DNA of 64,000 nt, from positions 248,001-312,000 of the forward strand of contig NZ_JAGDZB010000005.1 in NCBI RefSeq assembly GCF_049116215.1, written 5' to 3'. How positions within the stretch are numbered: position 1 is the first letter of the stretch; each line of letters begins with the position of its first letter. The position numbers and the translations under genes were made by a program. The notes under the pieces are model-generated. The model saw only the letters and a list, made by a program, of their open reading frames with translations. It did not search any database and was not told the origin of the DNA. This document shows, piece after piece, positions 33,871 to 42,215 of this stretch. This stretch comes from Shimia sp049116215 (GTDB taxonomy: Bacteria; Pseudomonadota; Alphaproteobacteria; Rhodobacterales; Rhodobacteraceae).

Positions 33871-35011
33871 TTGCGTTGAGCAGGTAGCGGGGCAGGCGGG
33901 CCAGCACGCGACGGGCCAGTTCGGGATATTCCACTTCGCCGGCCAGAAGCCGCATGTACATCATGCGCACGGTGCCGGAGCGGCGGAAGGTGCCGATAAA
34001 GGCTTTTTGCCAACGGGGCGCAAAGATGATGCGGCGCAGGTTGCGGGCGATGCGCAGGTTGCGGTGCATGTCTTTGAGGCCGGATTTGTAGAGTTCTATG
34101 GCGGCGTGGGGCGCGTAGGCATTGAGTGCGTCACAGGCGGCCTGCGCGGCGAGCTGCCCGCTTTTCATCGCAAAGGCAATGCCTTCGCCCGTGATCGGGT
34201 CCACCAGCCCAGCAGCGTCGCCCGCAAGCAGGATATGGGCGCGGCCCGGGGTGGGGCGGAAGTCGCCAAACGGCAGGTGGTGGCCTTTGATTTTCACCGC
34301 TTCAGAGGGCAGGCCCAACGTGTGCATGTAGCGCTGCATGTGGTCCTTCATATCCGGGTTTGGCGCCCGCAGACCGCCGACGCCAACCGTGGTGGAACCT
34401 TGCTTTGGGAAGGACCAGCCATAGCCCCAGGTTGCGGCAGCAAAGTCGATGCGCAGGAGCTGCTCCGCCGGGTCCTGTGCCGACAGAGGTACCTCGACTT
34501 CCAGACCAAAGCCAATGGTTTTGGTGTCAAAGGGTTTGCCAAAAAGCTGCTTGGCGACAATTGAATTCACCCCGTCCGCGCCGATGATCACAGCTGCGGT
34601 CAAGCTGGAGCCGTTGCGCAATTTTACTGCGGTTTCAGTGAGTTCTGCGATGGCCTGTCCGGTGAAGTCTTCGACGCCTGCGTCAAGCGCATGGGCAAAC
34701 ATCGCGGCATCGAGATCCAGCCGCATGGTCAGATGCAGAGGCGGGATGTCAGAGAGCACAGCCAGTTCGCGCCCTTCATGCCAGAACGCAATTTCCTCGC
34801 GCGTGACGGCATGGGCGAGGTCGACGTCCTGACCAAAAATCTCGTGGTAGTAGGTCCGGCTGCGCTCGGTAAACAGCCCGCCGCAGAGTTTGTTGCGCGG
34901 AAAACTTGCCTTGTCGATCAGCGCCACGGAACGGCCCTGTTTGGCGGCCCAAGTGGCCGCAGCGCTGCCTGCGGGGCCTGCGCCAATTACAATGATGTCA
35001 AACTGGGTCAT
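33854..35011 (-). CDS. Geranylgeranyl-reductase-family FAD-dependent oxidoreductase
   Basis: 385 residues from the ATG at 35011, at the start of the FAD fingerprint 'IIVIGAGPAGSAAATWAAKQ'; the open frame extends upstream without coding character. Second FAD motif 'ILLAGDAAGLVDPITGEGIA' is near residue 270. 'KLCGGLFTERS' and 'YGWSFPKQGSTTVGVGG' match the geranylgeranyl reductase/halogenase-like group, which reduces isoprenoid double bonds in quinone, lipid or pigment precursors. No photosynthesis genes are nearby, so the substrate is open. Convergent with trxC, overlapping by 17 bases. Confidence 0.88.
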   Translation of the reverse strand: MTQFDIIVIGAGPAGSAAATWAAKQGRSVALIDKASFPRNKLCGGLFTERSRTYYHEIFGQDVDLAHAVTREEIAFWHEGRELAVLSDIPPLHLTMRLDLDAAMFAHALDAGVEDFTGQAIAELTETAVKLRNGSSLTAAVIIGADGVNSIVAKQLFGKPFDTKTIGFGLEVEVPLSAQDPAEQLLRIDFAAATWGYGWSFPKQGSTTVGVGGLRAPNPDMKDHMQRYMHTLGLPSEAVKIKGHHLPFGDFRPTPGRAHILLAGDAAGLVDPITGEGIAFAMKSGQLAAQAACDALNAYAPHAAIELYKSGLKDMHRNLRIARNLRRIIFAPRWQKAFIGTFRRSGTVRMMYMRLLAGEVEYPELARRVLARLPRYLLNAIRRTP

Positions 35012-35098
35012 GCGCGTGTCCTTCTGGGGCGGGTTTCTACCAGCTTTTCGCGGCGGCGCCAGAGGGTTAGGGTGGGGAAAGCCAAGAAAGGAAGCGCC

Positions 35099-35506
35099 AT
35101 GAGTGACGAGAAACAACCAGACGGAGAAGCAACCCTGCGGGTGCTGGCGATGCCGTCAGATGTGAACATCAATGGCGACATCTTTGGTGGCTGGGTGTTG
35201 AGCCAGATGGATATTGCCAGCGGCATCATTGCCGCTCAACGCGCCAAGGGGCGGGTGACCACGGTGGCGGTGGACGCGATGCAGTTTATCAGGCCTGTGC
35301 AGGTGGGCGATGTGCTCTGTGTCTGGGCCTGGGTGGAGCGCGTGGGGCGCAGCTCTATGGGCGTGAAAATCGAGGCCTGGGCGGTGCGGCACCGGCGGGG
35401 TGTTTCGGAGAAGGTGACCGAGGCGGTGTTCACCTATGTGGCGATTGATGAGGATGGCAAACCGCGGGCAGTACCGGAAGAAGACGCGGCCTGGCCACCG
35501 CGCTAA
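35099..35506 (+). CDS. Acyl-CoA thioesterase (YciA-like hot-dog fold)
   Basis: 135 residues from the ATG at 35099, with an AAAGGAAG site. 'MPSDVNINGDIFGGWVLSQM' holds the catalytic Asp and the hot-dog helix start, and 'MQFIRPVQVGDVL' and 'VTEAVFTYVAIDEDGKPR' match YciA/acyl-CoA hydrolases. It cleaves acyl-CoA thioesters in the cytosol. Divergent from the FAD oxidoreductase gene across 87 bases. A phased repeat element follows its stop. Confidence 0.92.
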   Translation: MSDEKQPDGEATLRVLAMPSDVNINGDIFGGWVLSQMDIASGIIAAQRAKGRVTTVAVDAMQFIRPVQVGDVLCVWAWVERVGRSSMGVKIEAWAVRHRRGVSEKVTEAVFTYVAIDEDGKPRAVPEEDAAWPPR

Positions 35507-35520
35507 TTGAGGCGGATTAG

Positions 35521-35564
35521 CACGTCGGTATTTCGTCTGTATCGCGGCTGTTTTGCGGAGGCGC
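35521..35564. repeat. 44-bp phased repeat element, copy A
   Basis: Consists of 11-bp units beginning CGTCGGTATTT, CGTCTGTATCG, CGGCTGTTTTG and CGGAGGCG. It matches copy B (62327-62370) at 40 of 44 bases; all four differences are transitions. It lies between the thioesterase gene and the BrnA-like gene, with GTTAAC about 45 bases downstream. The 11-bp phasing would put each unit on the same face of the DNA. Confidence 0.7.
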
Positions 35565-35651
35565 CTATTTTGGCCTGCGCAACGGCGGCGGGCGGCGGGG
35601 TTTTGTGGGGTTAACCTCTGATGGGCATGGTGTGCTCTGAGGAGGCGCAGG

Positions 35652-36017
35652 ATGTCTGAGGATCAGAGCGAGAGCGTGCCGCTGTTTCAGCGGGCTAGCA
35701 AAGGCACGAAAGCGCAGCGCATGGCGCGGGAGGCGTTGGGGCGCAACCTGTTGGTGTTGACGTCAGAGACCTGGGTTACCGAGGCGTTGCGGGAGGCGGT
35801 GCCGGAGGCGTGGCACACGCTGGAGCAGGATCTGGATGTGGCGGAGCCGAAGGAGAAGGTGACGCTGTATCTGGATCGCTCGGTGGCGAAGTTTTATCGC
35901 GCAATGGGGCAGGGCTATCAGGCCCGCATCAATCGTTTGCTGGCGACCTGGGCGCAGATGAAGATTGCGGAAGAGGTGCAACTGGATGCGCATTTGGCGG
36001 CGCGGTTGCGCGATTAG
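35652..36017 (+). CDS. BrnA-like antitoxin-fold protein (orphan)
   Basis: 121 residues. The C-terminal half, 'KEKVTLYLDRSVAKFYRAMG' then 'QGYQARINRLLATWAQ', matches the ribbon-helix-helix-like BrnA antitoxin family. BrnA normally neutralises the BrnT RNase and represses its own promoter. I found no BrnT-like toxin gene on either strand next to it, so it is an orphan that may act as a DNA-binding regulator. An extended N-terminal 60 residues precede the domain. The upstream region contains the phased repeat element copy A. Confidence 0.78.
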   Translation: MSEDQSESVPLFQRASKGTKAQRMAREALGRNLLVLTSETWVTEALREAVPEAWHTLEQDLDVAEPKEKVTLYLDRSVAKFYRAMGQGYQARINRLLATWAQMKIAEEVQLDAHLAARLRD

Positions 36018-36031
36018 GGGGCCTTGCCCCC
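36017..36031. repeat. GGGGGC/GCCCCC hairpin
   Basis: GGGGGC-CTT-GCCCCC begins at the last base of the BrnA-like stop codon. Same core as the two hairpins at 27183-27231. Could act as a bidirectional transcription end between this gene and the convergent small membrane protein gene. Confidence 0.6.
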
Positions 36032-36081
36032 GTCCCTGCAGGGCAGGGCCTCCCCCAGGATATTTCCAGACTGTGAAAGCG

Positions 36082-36297
36082 TTAGGCTTTGTAGAGGTCA
36101 AACTCGTCTTGCTCGGCAAAACGGCCTCGCAGGGCGGTGAGCGTGAGGCCAATGAGGCCCGCGCTGAGCGGGAAGCCAAGGGAGAAGCTCAGGTAGGTGG
36201 TGAGGGCGGTCCAGACCGAGGCGTCCTGAAACATCATCTGAATGCCACCAAGCAGGATGCCTGCGATGCTGCCAGCAAAGATGAGGATGAGGGCCAT
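36082..36297 (-). CDS. Small two-helix membrane protein
   Basis: 71 residues with two hydrophobic segments (about residues 2-22 and 32-54) joined by a short loop, and a charged C-terminus 'LRGRFAEQDEFDLYKA'. Family not recognised. A TTAACCAT sequence lies about 20 bases upstream of the start, in the likely promoter. Confidence is limited by size, but hydrophobicity pattern and codon use look real. Confidence 0.6.
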   Translation of the reverse strand: MALILIFAGSIAGILLGGIQMMFQDASVWTALTTYLSFSLGFPLSAGLIGLTLTALRGRFAEQDEFDLYKA

Positions 36298-36529
36298 GTC
36301 TGCGTCTCCGGTTGATGTCGTTAACCATTACTAGGGTGAAATGGGGCGCAAATGTGGCACGGAAAGGGCTTTGCTGTGGGTGGTGGCTAAAACCCTTTGG
36401 ACTATTTTGTGATTTTCGCTCAAAAGTGGGAGGTTGACCCTTGCTTGGATCTTCTGGAGAAAGGGTTTGGAGCACTAAGTGACTTCAGCTATGTCTTTCC
36501 CAAGAGTTTCTGATTTGAAAGAAACATTT

Positions 36530-37330
36530 ATGAAGACAATGATTTATCAGTATTGGTCAGGTGTGCGCCCAGAGTACTCCTATGCCAGTGAGGTGCTGTT
36601 TAGAGATTATGCCAAGGCAGTTGGTGCAGACTATTTTTTTGCCGATGACGTTTATCCCTTAAGGGCGATGCATAAGCGCTATTTTGGGGCGCTGCGACCC
36701 ATCCTGGACCCTAGTTTTCATGAATACGACGCGGTTCTATTTGTAGATATGGACGTCATTCCCAAAGCCGCGCCAGTAGCGAACATTTTTGACGAACTGT
36801 CAGGGGATATCATGTTGACTGAGGAACCCAAGCAGCCCGTGCTGCGCGAGGACATGAAAGGCAACATCAATGGTCGAAACGATCAACGCTGGGCGCGCAT
36901 AAGTGAAGAGCTGTGGCGGACCAAAGTGGCGCGGGATGACGTGAACCGACCCAAGGTCTTTAATTCCGGTGTGGTCCTTTATTCCCAGGAGGGACTGCGT
37001 GTGCTGAAGCGCGTTTTGCCTCCGGTTTTGGCCTACCAAGTCTCCATGCGCTTGGCTGGATTGCCGCGGTTCTATCGTTTGGATCAAAACTATCTAAACA
37101 CGTTCATCGGTAAAAAAGGTGTGGACTTCAGGACGCTTGATGGACGCTGGAATGCGCAAATCACGATGGTGCAAACATCGGACGGAACTCCTTGTCTTAT
37201 TGACGAGCGCGACGAGCGCAGCCAGTTTTTTCACTTGCAACACGGCCCAACAAAGCCGGATATGACACGCGAAGAGGCGGCTTCGGTTGCCGTGGGGGCC
37301 TTCGACTTTTCCCAAGCGAGCGAAACATAG
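36530..37330 (+). CDS. Hypothetical glycosyltransferase (GT-A/GT8-like)
   Basis: 266 residues from the ATG at 36530; a GTG at 36479 with a GGAG site would add 17 residues and is a real alternative. 'MIYQYWSGVRPEYSYASEVL' at the start and 'AVLFVDMDVIPKAAPVANIF' near 70-90, with the DxD motif (DMD), indicate a GT-A nucleotide-sugar transferase. 'HLQHGP' near the end resembles the metal-binding HxxGxxKPW region. Composition is more AT-rich than the neighbouring genes. It probably modifies surface polysaccharide or LPS together with the next gene. Confidence 0.78.
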   Translation: MKTMIYQYWSGVRPEYSYASEVLFRDYAKAVGADYFFADDVYPLRAMHKRYFGALRPILDPSFHEYDAVLFVDMDVIPKAAPVANIFDELSGDIMLTEEPKQPVLREDMKGNINGRNDQRWARISEELWRTKVARDDVNRPKVFNSGVVLYSQEGLRVLKRVLPPVLAYQVSMRLAGLPRFYRLDQNYLNTFIGKKGVDFRTLDGRWNAQITMVQTSDGTPCLIDERDERSQFFHLQHGPTKPDMTREEAASVAVGAFDFSQASET

Positions 37331-37334
37331 TCCG

Positions 37335-38210
37335 GTGTTATTCTCGATTGTTATTCCGACATATCAACGGGCGCAGGCGGTGAAAAAAGCGGTGTCTGCT
37401 GTCTTGCCGGACGTCGGCGAGACCGGTGAAGTGATCGTTGTGGAGGACCGTGGCGATGGCGCACGAAACAGTCTAGGTGCGGACATAGATAAAGGCCTTG
37501 TCCGTTATCTGCGCAATACACATGACGTTTGTGGGGCTGCAGCGGCTAGAAACATGGGTGTCCAGGCTGCCGTAGGCAAATTTGTGTTGTTCTTAGACGA
37601 TGACGACTTGATCGCTCCTGGATATTTGGCGCAGCTGATCACTCTGTGGCAGGCAGAGGATGTGGAATGGGGCTTTGGGCTGCAGGTGGTCGGAAATGAG
37701 ATCGTCGCGCGGCGTGATGTTTTGGGGCGTTCATTAAAACATGGTTTCTTGGAGCCTCGGGTAGGGTTTCGGCAGCGCTTGTGTGCGGCAAGTGCGGGTT
37801 TGTTTGTTCGGCGCGATCTTTTTCAATCATTGAATGGGTTTGCGATTGGGCGTCACGTTGACGAAGATACGGACTTGTGTTGCCGCTTGCTTGCGGCACG
37901 AAAGAGACCCTATTTTTTAGATCAGCCGGCGGTTTTGCTGAGCCGTGAAGACAACGTTGAACGCCTTACAAATTCTGTTGAAAAAGATGGGGTGTTTCGC
38001 TGCTATGAGGCGACATTTCACGACAATATCGATGCATGCAAAGACCTGCCTTTTGCCGCAACCTATTTGTCGACTCGCGCAGTGAGGCAAGCGCTGAAAT
38101 CAAACAATGTGGACCGGAGTGATGCAATTATTGCGCGCACGCCTGGAGTGTTTCTGCGTCTCGGTTTGCGGGTGAAGGTGGCTTTAGATCGCAGGAAAAA
38201 ACGCCGCTAA
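37335..38210 (+). CDS. Glycosyltransferase family 2 protein
   Basis: 291 residues from a GTG at 37335, right before 'FSIVIPTYQRAQAVKKAVSA', the GT2 N-terminal motif; a TTG start upstream would overlap the previous gene. The DxD equivalent 'FVLFLDDDDLIAPGYLAQLI' is near residues 78-97, and 'DEDTDLCCRLLAARKRPYFL' near 177 supplies the acidic acceptor-site motif. Transfers a sugar from a nucleotide donor, probably at the cytoplasmic face. It follows the previous glycosyltransferase by four bases and is likewise AT-richer. Acceptor and sugar unknown. Confidence 0.85.
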   Translation: MLFSIVIPTYQRAQAVKKAVSAVLPDVGETGEVIVVEDRGDGARNSLGADIDKGLVRYLRNTHDVCGAAAARNMGVQAAVGKFVLFLDDDDLIAPGYLAQLITLWQAEDVEWGFGLQVVGNEIVARRDVLGRSLKHGFLEPRVGFRQRLCAASAGLFVRRDLFQSLNGFAIGRHVDEDTDLCCRLLAARKRPYFLDQPAVLLSREDNVERLTNSVEKDGVFRCYEATFHDNIDACKDLPFAATYLSTRAVRQALKSNNVDRSDAIIARTPGVFLRLGLRVKVALDRRKKRR

Positions 38211-38404
38211 CCTGAGAAACGGGCCGGTTTTAATCAGTCGGGGCTCATCGGCAATCAGGCAGTTTGCATGAGCGCAATTGAGGCCACCTCAGTGCGGCGC
38301 GTGGCGCTTGTAAACTGTCTCAGGCGCGAGGTCACCAAATGGACAATTTTGCTTGGGAAGATCGCTGGAGCGACAGCATTGGGCGCGTCGTGTTGTATGG
38401 GTTT

Positions 38405-38436
38405 CAAAAAAGGTAAGGGCCGCCAGCGGCGGCCCC
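38405..38436 (-). terminator. Rho-independent terminator of ettA
   Basis: Perfect 8-bp stem GGGCCGCC/GGCGGCCC with a 3-nt loop; on the minus strand it continues TTACCTTTTTT, just past the ettA stop. Confidence 0.82.
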
Positions 38437-38443
38437 AATGCAT

Positions 38444-40099
38444 TCAGCGCGTAAACTTCTTATGCTTGAGCCGCTTAGGCTCCAATGCATCAGCCCCCAA
38501 ACGGCGTTTTTTGTCTTCTTCGTAGTCCTCAAAGTTGCCTTCGAACCATTCCACATGGGCGTCGCCTTCAAAGGCGAGCATGTGGGTACAGATGCGGTCG
38601 AGGAAGAAGCGGTCGTGGGAGATGACCACGGCGCAGCCTGCAAAATCCACCAGGGCGTCTTCCAGCGCGCGGAGGGTTTCCACGTCCAAGTCGTTGGTCG
38701 GCTCATCGAGCAGCAAGACGTTGCCGCCTTCTTTCAACAGGCGCGCCATGTGCACGCGGTTGCGTTCACCGCCCGACAGCAGGTTCAGCGGTTTCTGTTG
38801 ATCGCCACCTTTGAAGTTAAACGACGAGCAGTAGGCGCGGGAGTTCACCTGGGCGTCGCCCAGCTCGATGATTTCGGAGCCGCCGGAGATGGCCTCCCAG
38901 ACGGTGTCTTTGTCGTTCAGGTCGTCGCGAGACTGGTCAACGTAGGAGAGCTTCACGGTGTCGCCGTATTCCACGGTGCCTTCGTCGGGCTGTTCCTGAC
39001 CGGTGAGCATTTTGAAGAGCGTGGATTTACCGGCGCCGTTGGGGCCGATCACGCCGACAATGCCACCCGGAGGCAGGGAGAACTCGAGGTTTTCGATCAG
39101 CTGCTTGTCGCCATAGTGCTTGGACAGGCCGTTGACCTCGATGACTTTGGAACCCAGGCGCGGGCCGTTTGGAATGACGATCTGTGCGCGGCCAACTTTT
39201 TCACGCTCCGACTGGTTCGCCATCTCGTTATAGGCGGAGATACGCGCTTTGGATTTGGCCTGACGGGCTTTTTGACCCTGACGCATCCATTCGAGTTCGC
39301 GCTCCAGCGTTTTCTGCTTGGATTTGTCCTCGCGGGCTTCCTGCTCCAGACGTTTGGCTTTCTGCTCCAGCCATGCGGAGTAGTTGCCCTCGTATGGGAT
39401 GCCCTTGCCGCGGTCGAGCTCGAGGATCCAGCTGGTGATGTCGTCGAGGAAGTAGCGGTCGTGGGTGACGCAGAGGATGGTGCCTTTGTAGTCGATCAGG
39501 TGCTGTTGCAGCCAGGCGATGGTTTCCGCGTCAAGGTGGTTGGTTGGTTCGTCGAGCAGCAGCATGTCGGGCGCTTCGAGCAGCAGTTTGCAGAGCGCGA
39601 CACGGCGGGCCTCACCGCCGGAGAGGTCTTCGATGCGGGCGTCATCGGGCGGGCAGCGCAAGGCTTCCATGGAGATGTCGACCTGGCTGTCCAGATCCCA
39701 GAGGTTCTGGGCGTCGATGTCATCCTGCAGCTTGGCCATTTCCTCAGCGGTTTCATCGCTGTAGTTCATCGCCAGTTCGTTGTAGCGGTCCAGAATGGCC
39801 TTTTTTGCGGCTACACCAAGCATGACGTTTTCGCGCACGGAGAGGCTTTCGTCGAGCTTTGGTTCCTGTGGCAGGTAGCCAACGCGCGCGCCTTCAGCCG
39901 CCCAGGCCTCGCCGGTGAAATCTTTGTCCAGACCGGCCATGATTTTCATCAGGGTGGATTTACCGGCGCCGTTGACGCCGACAACGCCGATTTTCACGCC
40001 CGGAAGGAAGGACAGGTGGATGTTTTCAAAGCACTTTTTGCCGCCGGGGTAGGTCTTGGAGACACCCTGCATGTGGTAGACGTACTGATATGAGGCCAT
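38444..40099 (-). CDS. ettA: Energy-dependent translational throttle protein EttA (ABC-F)
   Basis: 551 residues with two ABC ATPase domains joined by the ribosome-contacting linker. First Walker A is 'GVNGAGKSTLMK' (about residue 40), signature 'LSGGEARRVALCKLL', Walker B 'MLLLDEPTNHLDAETIAWLQ'. The linker is Lys/Arg-rich ('EREKVGRAQIVIPNGPRLG'). Second Walker A is 'GPNGAGKSTLFK', then 'LSGGERNRVHMARLL' and 'NVLLLDEPTNDLDVETLRAL'. EttA binds the ribosomal E site and gates the first elongation step according to ATP/ADP. Full length and highly typical. Confidence 0.96.
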   Translation of the reverse strand: MASYQYVYHMQGVSKTYPGGKKCFENIHLSFLPGVKIGVVGVNGAGKSTLMKIMAGLDKDFTGEAWAAEGARVGYLPQEPKLDESLSVRENVMLGVAAKKAILDRYNELAMNYSDETAEEMAKLQDDIDAQNLWDLDSQVDISMEALRCPPDDARIEDLSGGEARRVALCKLLLEAPDMLLLDEPTNHLDAETIAWLQQHLIDYKGTILCVTHDRYFLDDITSWILELDRGKGIPYEGNYSAWLEQKAKRLEQEAREDKSKQKTLERELEWMRQGQKARQAKSKARISAYNEMANQSEREKVGRAQIVIPNGPRLGSKVIEVNGLSKHYGDKQLIENLEFSLPPGGIVGVIGPNGAGKSTLFKMLTGQEQPDEGTVEYGDTVKLSYVDQSRDDLNDKDTVWEAISGGSEIIELGDAQVNSRAYCSSFNFKGGDQQKPLNLLSGGERNRVHMARLLKEGGNVLLLDEPTNDLDVETLRALEDALVDFAGCAVVISHDRFFLDRICTHMLAFEGDAHVEWFEGNFEDYEEDKKRRLGADALEPKRLKHKKFTR

Positions 40100-40230
40100 T
40101 TGGACGACTCCGTTCGCCAGAATTCACGTTGGGAGGTGTGATAGCGGAGGGCGGGGGCGGGGGCAATGGAGGTTGGTGTTTCGGATGTCAGCTTGCTCCA
40201 AACCACTCGCACGCCTTGAGGGCGTGTGTG

Positions 40231-40410
40231 TCACTTGCTTTTGACGTGATCCAAAACAACTACCACAAACAGCAGAGACGCACCCAATGCGATGGGTTCC
40301 CATGTCATGCCTGTATTAATGCCGAACTTCAATAATACGAAGTTGGAGGCCTGCGCGACAACGGCTGCTACAAGAAAGAAATTTCTCCAGAATGTTTTTG
40401 ATGGTTTCAA
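40231..40410 (-). CDS. Putative small two-helix membrane protein
   Basis: 59 residues, read on the minus strand from a TTG at 40410 with an AGG site about 8 bases upstream. Two hydrophobic segments, 'FFLVAAVVAQASNFVLL' (about residues 11-27) and 'PIALGASLLFVVVVL' (about 39-53), are joined by a short polar loop, and the end is basic (DHVKSK). The hydrophobicity pattern is hard to explain by chance, but no ATG start is available, so the true start or even coding status is uncertain. Family not recognised. Confidence 0.42.
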   Translation of the reverse strand: MKPSKTFWRNFFLVAAVVAQASNFVLLKFGINTGMTWEPIALGASLLFVVVVLDHVKSK

Positions 40411-40524
40411 GTCTGTTTGCCTGAAGTGTTGGGACGTTGGGCTATGCTTTTCAATACTTGTAAAGACTAGCCACGCGCGGGCAAAAAGGCAATGAACCGC
40501 GCGATCACGGGGAAGGAACTTGCG

Positions 40525-41011
40525 ATGCGTTGGATGGCGGTTTTGGCGATGATGTGGGCTGTATTGCGATCAGTGCGTTGTCCAACAATTACTCGCCCGC
40601 CGATTTGGCGGGAGGTGTGATCCGCTGTTTTGAAGCCGGTCGGGACGATCGCGCCTTTGAGTTGGTGGTGGTGATGCAACTGCGCGCGGCGTTCGATACG
40701 TTGCGGGTGAGGACACCACCGTACATCAGGCTGGGCAGGTGATGATGTTGGAAATTCAGTATGCCATTGGTGACGCGTTTGGTCCGCGCATGCAGGAGGC
40801 GGTAGCTCGGTTTGGCGACAGCGGCAGCGCCAAACACTCCCCCTTATGTACGCAGATGGCAGACTTTGGACCGCCGACGCATTCGCCGCGCTACATGGTG
40901 CAGCATGGGATGACGGCGTTTACCGGACGCGAGGGCGACGGAGTGTTGGATGACTTTGACCTAGTGGAAAGCTGGGAGGTGCTTTTGGAAGAGTATCTTC
41001 AATTTGGGTAA
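40525..41011 (+). pseudogene. Frameshifted gene for a secreted protein
   Basis: An ATG at 40525 with an excellent GGAAGGA site starts 'MRWMAVLAMMWAV', which looks like a signal peptide. Coding character then moves to a second frame (about 40557-40708: 'CIAISALSNNYSPADLAGGV', 'RDDRAFELVVVMQLRAAFDT') and then to a third (about 40705-41011: 'VHQAGQVMMLEIQYAIGDAF', 'WEVLLEEYLQFG'). Both shifts have the same sign, as single-base deletions would give. Joined, the pieces make one protein of about 160 residues. Either a decaying gene or two sequencing errors. Confidence 0.6.
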
Positions 41012-41067
41012 TGGCGGGCACTGACAGGCAGCTGGTCGCCAATGGCCTGCTTCCTGTCAGCTTGGGG

Positions 41068-41466
41068 TTAGTTGTACTCTTGAACAAACTGAATGTTGCC
41101 ATTTAGGCCATAGAGCATTTCTGTCAGTACGCGACCATCCGGCATCAACTCGTGTTCCAAAGTGACACTTTTGGCGCCAGCATATCGCTGTGCAGGTCCA
41201 CCACTGCACGTTGTTTTGAATTTCTGGAGCAGATTTCCGCGTTTATTGCGTGGTTTGCCGATCAGAGCGATGTTTCCGACATTTCCAGCACAGTTCTTTC
41301 GGACAAACGTTTGAATTTCACGAAGTGAAAAACCGTCGACCAACAAAGTGCCTTCCACTGTAGGAGTCTTTTTCTTGATGCGGTAACTGACATATTTGTC
41401 GGCCGCCGCAGCTGGGATCGCGCCACATAGGCACAGTGCCGTTACTGTCAAAAAAAGTTTCTTCAT
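41068..41466 (-). CDS. Hypothetical exported protein
   Basis: 132 residues from the ATG at 41466; the frame extends upstream but the signal peptide 'KKLFLTVTALCLCGAIPAAA' marks the true start. The mature part is basic and beta-rich, with two Cys ('FVRKNCAGNVGNIALIGKPR' and 'FKTTCSGGPAQRYAG') that probably form a disulfide. Family not recognised; likely periplasmic or secreted. It stands between the pseudogene and the divergent nadD. Confidence 0.7.
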   Translation of the reverse strand: MKKLFLTVTALCLCGAIPAAAADKYVSYRIKKKTPTVEGTLLVDGFSLREIQTFVRKNCAGNVGNIALIGKPRNKRGNLLQKFKTTCSGGPAQRYAGAKSVTLEHELMPDGRVLTEMLYGLNGNIQFVQEYN

Positions 41467-41609
41467 GATTTGACTTTCGTGAGTTTCCGAGAATTCGTGT
41501 ATTTCCTTTATCGCTATGCGTGCAAGTTTTGATTGCAAAGTTTGGGAGTGCGGTGACGTCGTAATCGGGCTGATCTTGACCTTGCCCTCACAAAAGCCCA
41601 CTAAACCCC

Positions 41610-42215
41610 GTGCCTTACGGATTGCCATATGTTGCGCGCGGCCAGCGGATTGGGCTGCTTGGGGGATCGTTTGATCCGCCACACGTAGGGCATGTGCATA
41701 TCACCAAAGAGGCGTTCAAACGCTTTGCTCTGGATCAGGTCTGGTGGCTGGTCAGCCCGGGCAATCCGCTGAAGGATCGCGGGCCGACCAAGTTGGCGCG
41801 GCGCATGGCGGCGGCGCGGGAGATCATGGACCATCCGCGCGTGCATATCAGTGATTTTGAGAGCCATGTGGGTACGCGCTTCACCGCAGAGACCATTGCG
41901 GTGTTGCAGGACACGTGCCCGCAGGCGCGGTTTGTTTGGCTGATGGGCGCGGACAATCTGGCGCAGTTTCATCGCTGGAAAGACTGGCAGGATATTATGG
42001 CACGGGTGCCCGTGGGGGTACTGGCGCGGCCGGGGGACCGGATCGAGGCGCGCACTGCCAAGGCGGCGCAGGTGTTTCGGCGGGCGCAATTACATCCGCG
42101 CAACAGTCGCGCGCTGAGTCGTAAGGATGCCCCGGTCTGGGCCTTTGTGAACGTGCCAATGCAAGATATTAGCTCCACGCAGTTGCGAAAAAACGGCGCT
42201 TGGCCAAAGGGTTAA
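41610..42215 (+). CDS. nadD: Nicotinate-nucleotide adenylyltransferase
   Basis: 201 residues from a GTG at 41610. 'IGLLGGSFDPPHVGHVHITK' (residues about 14-33) carries the nucleotidyltransferase HxGH motif, and 'DISSTQLRKNG' near the end is the ISSTxxR motif. It adenylylates nicotinate mononucleotide to deamido-NAD in NAD synthesis. Length is normal. No ATG is available near the start, so GTG is the reasonable choice. Confidence 0.94.
   Translation: MPYGLPYVARGQRIGLLGGSFDPPHVGHVHITKEAFKRFALDQVWWLVSPGNPLKDRGPTKLARRMAAAREIMDHPRVHISDFESHVGTRFTAETIAVLQDTCPQARFVWLMGADNLAQFHRWKDWQDIMARVPVGVLARPGDRIEARTAKAAQVFRRAQLHPRNSRALSRKDAPVWAFVNVPMQDISSTQLRKNGAWPKG

Noticed and set aside
38211..38443. Small frames in the gap between the glycosyltransferase pair and ettA (for example plus strand from 38268).
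   Set aside because: They run into the end of ettA, have no ribosome site and no recognisable content. The gap is better read as untranslated, with the ettA terminator.
38438..40093. A 551-residue plus-strand frame opposite ettA.
   Set aside because: Exactly antisense to a highly conserved ABC-F gene; no motifs of its own.
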